Source of the DNA: Halopseudomonas sabulinigri
Lineage (GTDB): Bacteria; Pseudomonadota; Gammaproteobacteria; Pseudomonadales; Pseudomonadaceae
Direction: 5' to 3'
Length of the DNA stretch: 64,000 nt
Assembly (NCBI GenBank): GCA_011053055.1
Contig: DRHT01000032.1
Span: 62,001-126,000 of the forward strand
In this document: positions 63,377 through 64,000 of the stretch, piece by piece
How the letters are laid out: every line of letters starts with the position of its first letter
How positions within the stretch are numbered: position 1 is the stretch's first letter
Program-made: the position numbers and the translations under genes
Notes under the pieces: model-generated
Databases searched by the model: none
Told to the model about the DNA's origin: nothing
What the model saw: only the letters and a program-made list of their open reading frames with translations

Positions 63377-64000
63377 TGGATGGCAAAGCGGTGCGCGCGG
63401 ATGGCCTCGGGCGTCGGGTCGTAGTGACAGGCATGGCAGGCTTTTCGCCGATTGGTAACGACTGGGCGAGCATCGAAGCTAATCTGCGGACGATGCAGAC
63501 AGGCATACGCCACATGGATGACTGGGCCGAGTACGAGGGTCTGAACACGCGCCTGGGTGGTCCGGTCGCACCTTTTGAGCTGCCTGCGCAGTACACCCGC
63601 CGCGCGATGCGCAGCATGGGTCGGGGTGCGCGCATGGCGACGCGGGCCAGTGAGTTAGCACTGGCGGATGCCGGGCTGCTCGGCGACCCACTGGTCGGCA
63701 GCGGTGACATGGGTATCGCTTACGGCGCCTCCGCCGGCGAGCCGGACGCGGTGGCCGACTTCGGCAATATGCTGATCAACAAGTCTACCGACGGCCTCAA
63801 CGCTAATTCCTACATTCGCATGATGGCGCACACGGCGGCGGTCAATATTGGTGTGTTTCTTGGTGTGCGTGGGCGCATTCATACCACTTCTAGCGCCTGT
63901 ACCTCGGGGAGTCAGGGTATTGGCTACGCCTATGAAGCGATTCGTTTCGGCCGCCAGAAAGCCATGATTGCCGGCGGCTGCGAAGAGTTGTCGGCCTCGG
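63376..64000 (+). CDS. Beta-ketoacyl-ACP synthase (ApeR-like), truncated by the window end
   Basis: The first 208 codons of a second FabF-type condensing enzyme. Start ATG overlaps the reductase stop. Visible: RRVVVTGMAGFSPIG, GRGARMATRASELALADAG and the active-site Cys about 174 in TSSACTSGSQGIGYAYEA. The His residues lie beyond the window. It is probably the starter or second elongating ketosynthase. The cluster may continue to the right. Confidence 0.93.
   Translation, partial: MDGKAVRADGLGRRVVVTGMAGFSPIGNDWASIEANLRTMQTGIRHMDDWAEYEGLNTRLGGPVAPFELPAQYTRRAMRSMGRGARMATRASELALADAGLLGDPLVGSGDMGIAYGASAGEPDAVADFGNMLINKSTDGLNANSYIRMMAHTAAVNIGVFLGVRGRIHTTSSACTSGSQGIGYAYEAIRFGRQKAMIAGGCEELSAS

Overview
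This is a Pseudomonadaceae chromosome segment, probably a marine or halophilic relative of Pseudomonas such as Halopseudomonas or the stutzeri group. The evidence is conserved gene order: ampDh2 / dgcH / endonuclease / dsbA / cytochrome c4 / engB / sRNA / polA / DUF2782 / thrB, then the znuA-zur-znuCB locus, then a complete cytochrome aa3 oxidase assembly locus. Most genes are GC-rich. The exception is about 14.3-17.0 kb, which is visibly AT-richer. No tRNA, rRNA, CRISPR array or integrase gene was seen.

Layout. 0-10.7 kb: cell-wall amidase, diguanylate cyclase, nuclease, DsbA, cytochrome c4, EngB, PolA and ThrB. Between engB and polA lies a well-supported ErsA-type small RNA with an AlgU (sigma-22) promoter. 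10.9-14.2 kb: a stand-alone GH19 lysozyme-like enzyme, an orphan ParA-like ATPase and an NCS1 permease. 14.3-17.0 kb: an accessory island with integron attC-like sites but no integrase. It holds a small helical protein, a ThsB-type TIR protein, and a RyR-like/RipA-like membrane protein. 17.0-20.6 kb: zinc uptake with a Zur box. 20.7-24.4 kb: a PaoABC-type molybdenum hydroxylase. 24.7-26.9 kb: an SOS-controlled (LexA box) radical-SAM/DUF4130 DNA-repair pair. 26.9-35.4 kb: SCO, heme O/A synthesis, SURF1 and cytochrome c oxidase subunits. 35.8-41.8 kb: housekeeping genes (PrlC, gamma carbonic anhydrase, a GGDEF protein, an NADP oxidoreductase). 42.1-45.5 kb: one very long Amt-PAS-GGDEF-EAL fusion. 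45.6-45.9 kb: a 287-bp MITE-like element. 46.0-48.3 kb: a TPR response regulator with its histidine kinase. 48.6 kb to the window end: an aryl-polyene (APE/xanthomonadin-type) gene cluster of at least 18 translationally coupled genes, cut by the window end.

How they work together. The APE cluster encodes a dissociated type II FAS/PKS. An aromatic starter, made by an MIO ammonia-lyase, is activated by an AMP-ligase and loaded on one of two ACPs. It is then extended and reduced by ketosynthases, a chain-length factor, a ketoreductase and dehydratases. Acyltransferases, a glycosyltransferase, an MMPL exporter, a LolA-like protein and a lipoprotein then transfer it to a lipid and to the outer membrane. 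The best candidate for an undescribed system is the attC-bounded pair at 15480-16697: a TIR enzyme candidate encoded 3 bp upstream of a membrane protein carrying a RyR-like domain. This would be a compact Thoeris-like signalling module carried as a mobile gene cassette.
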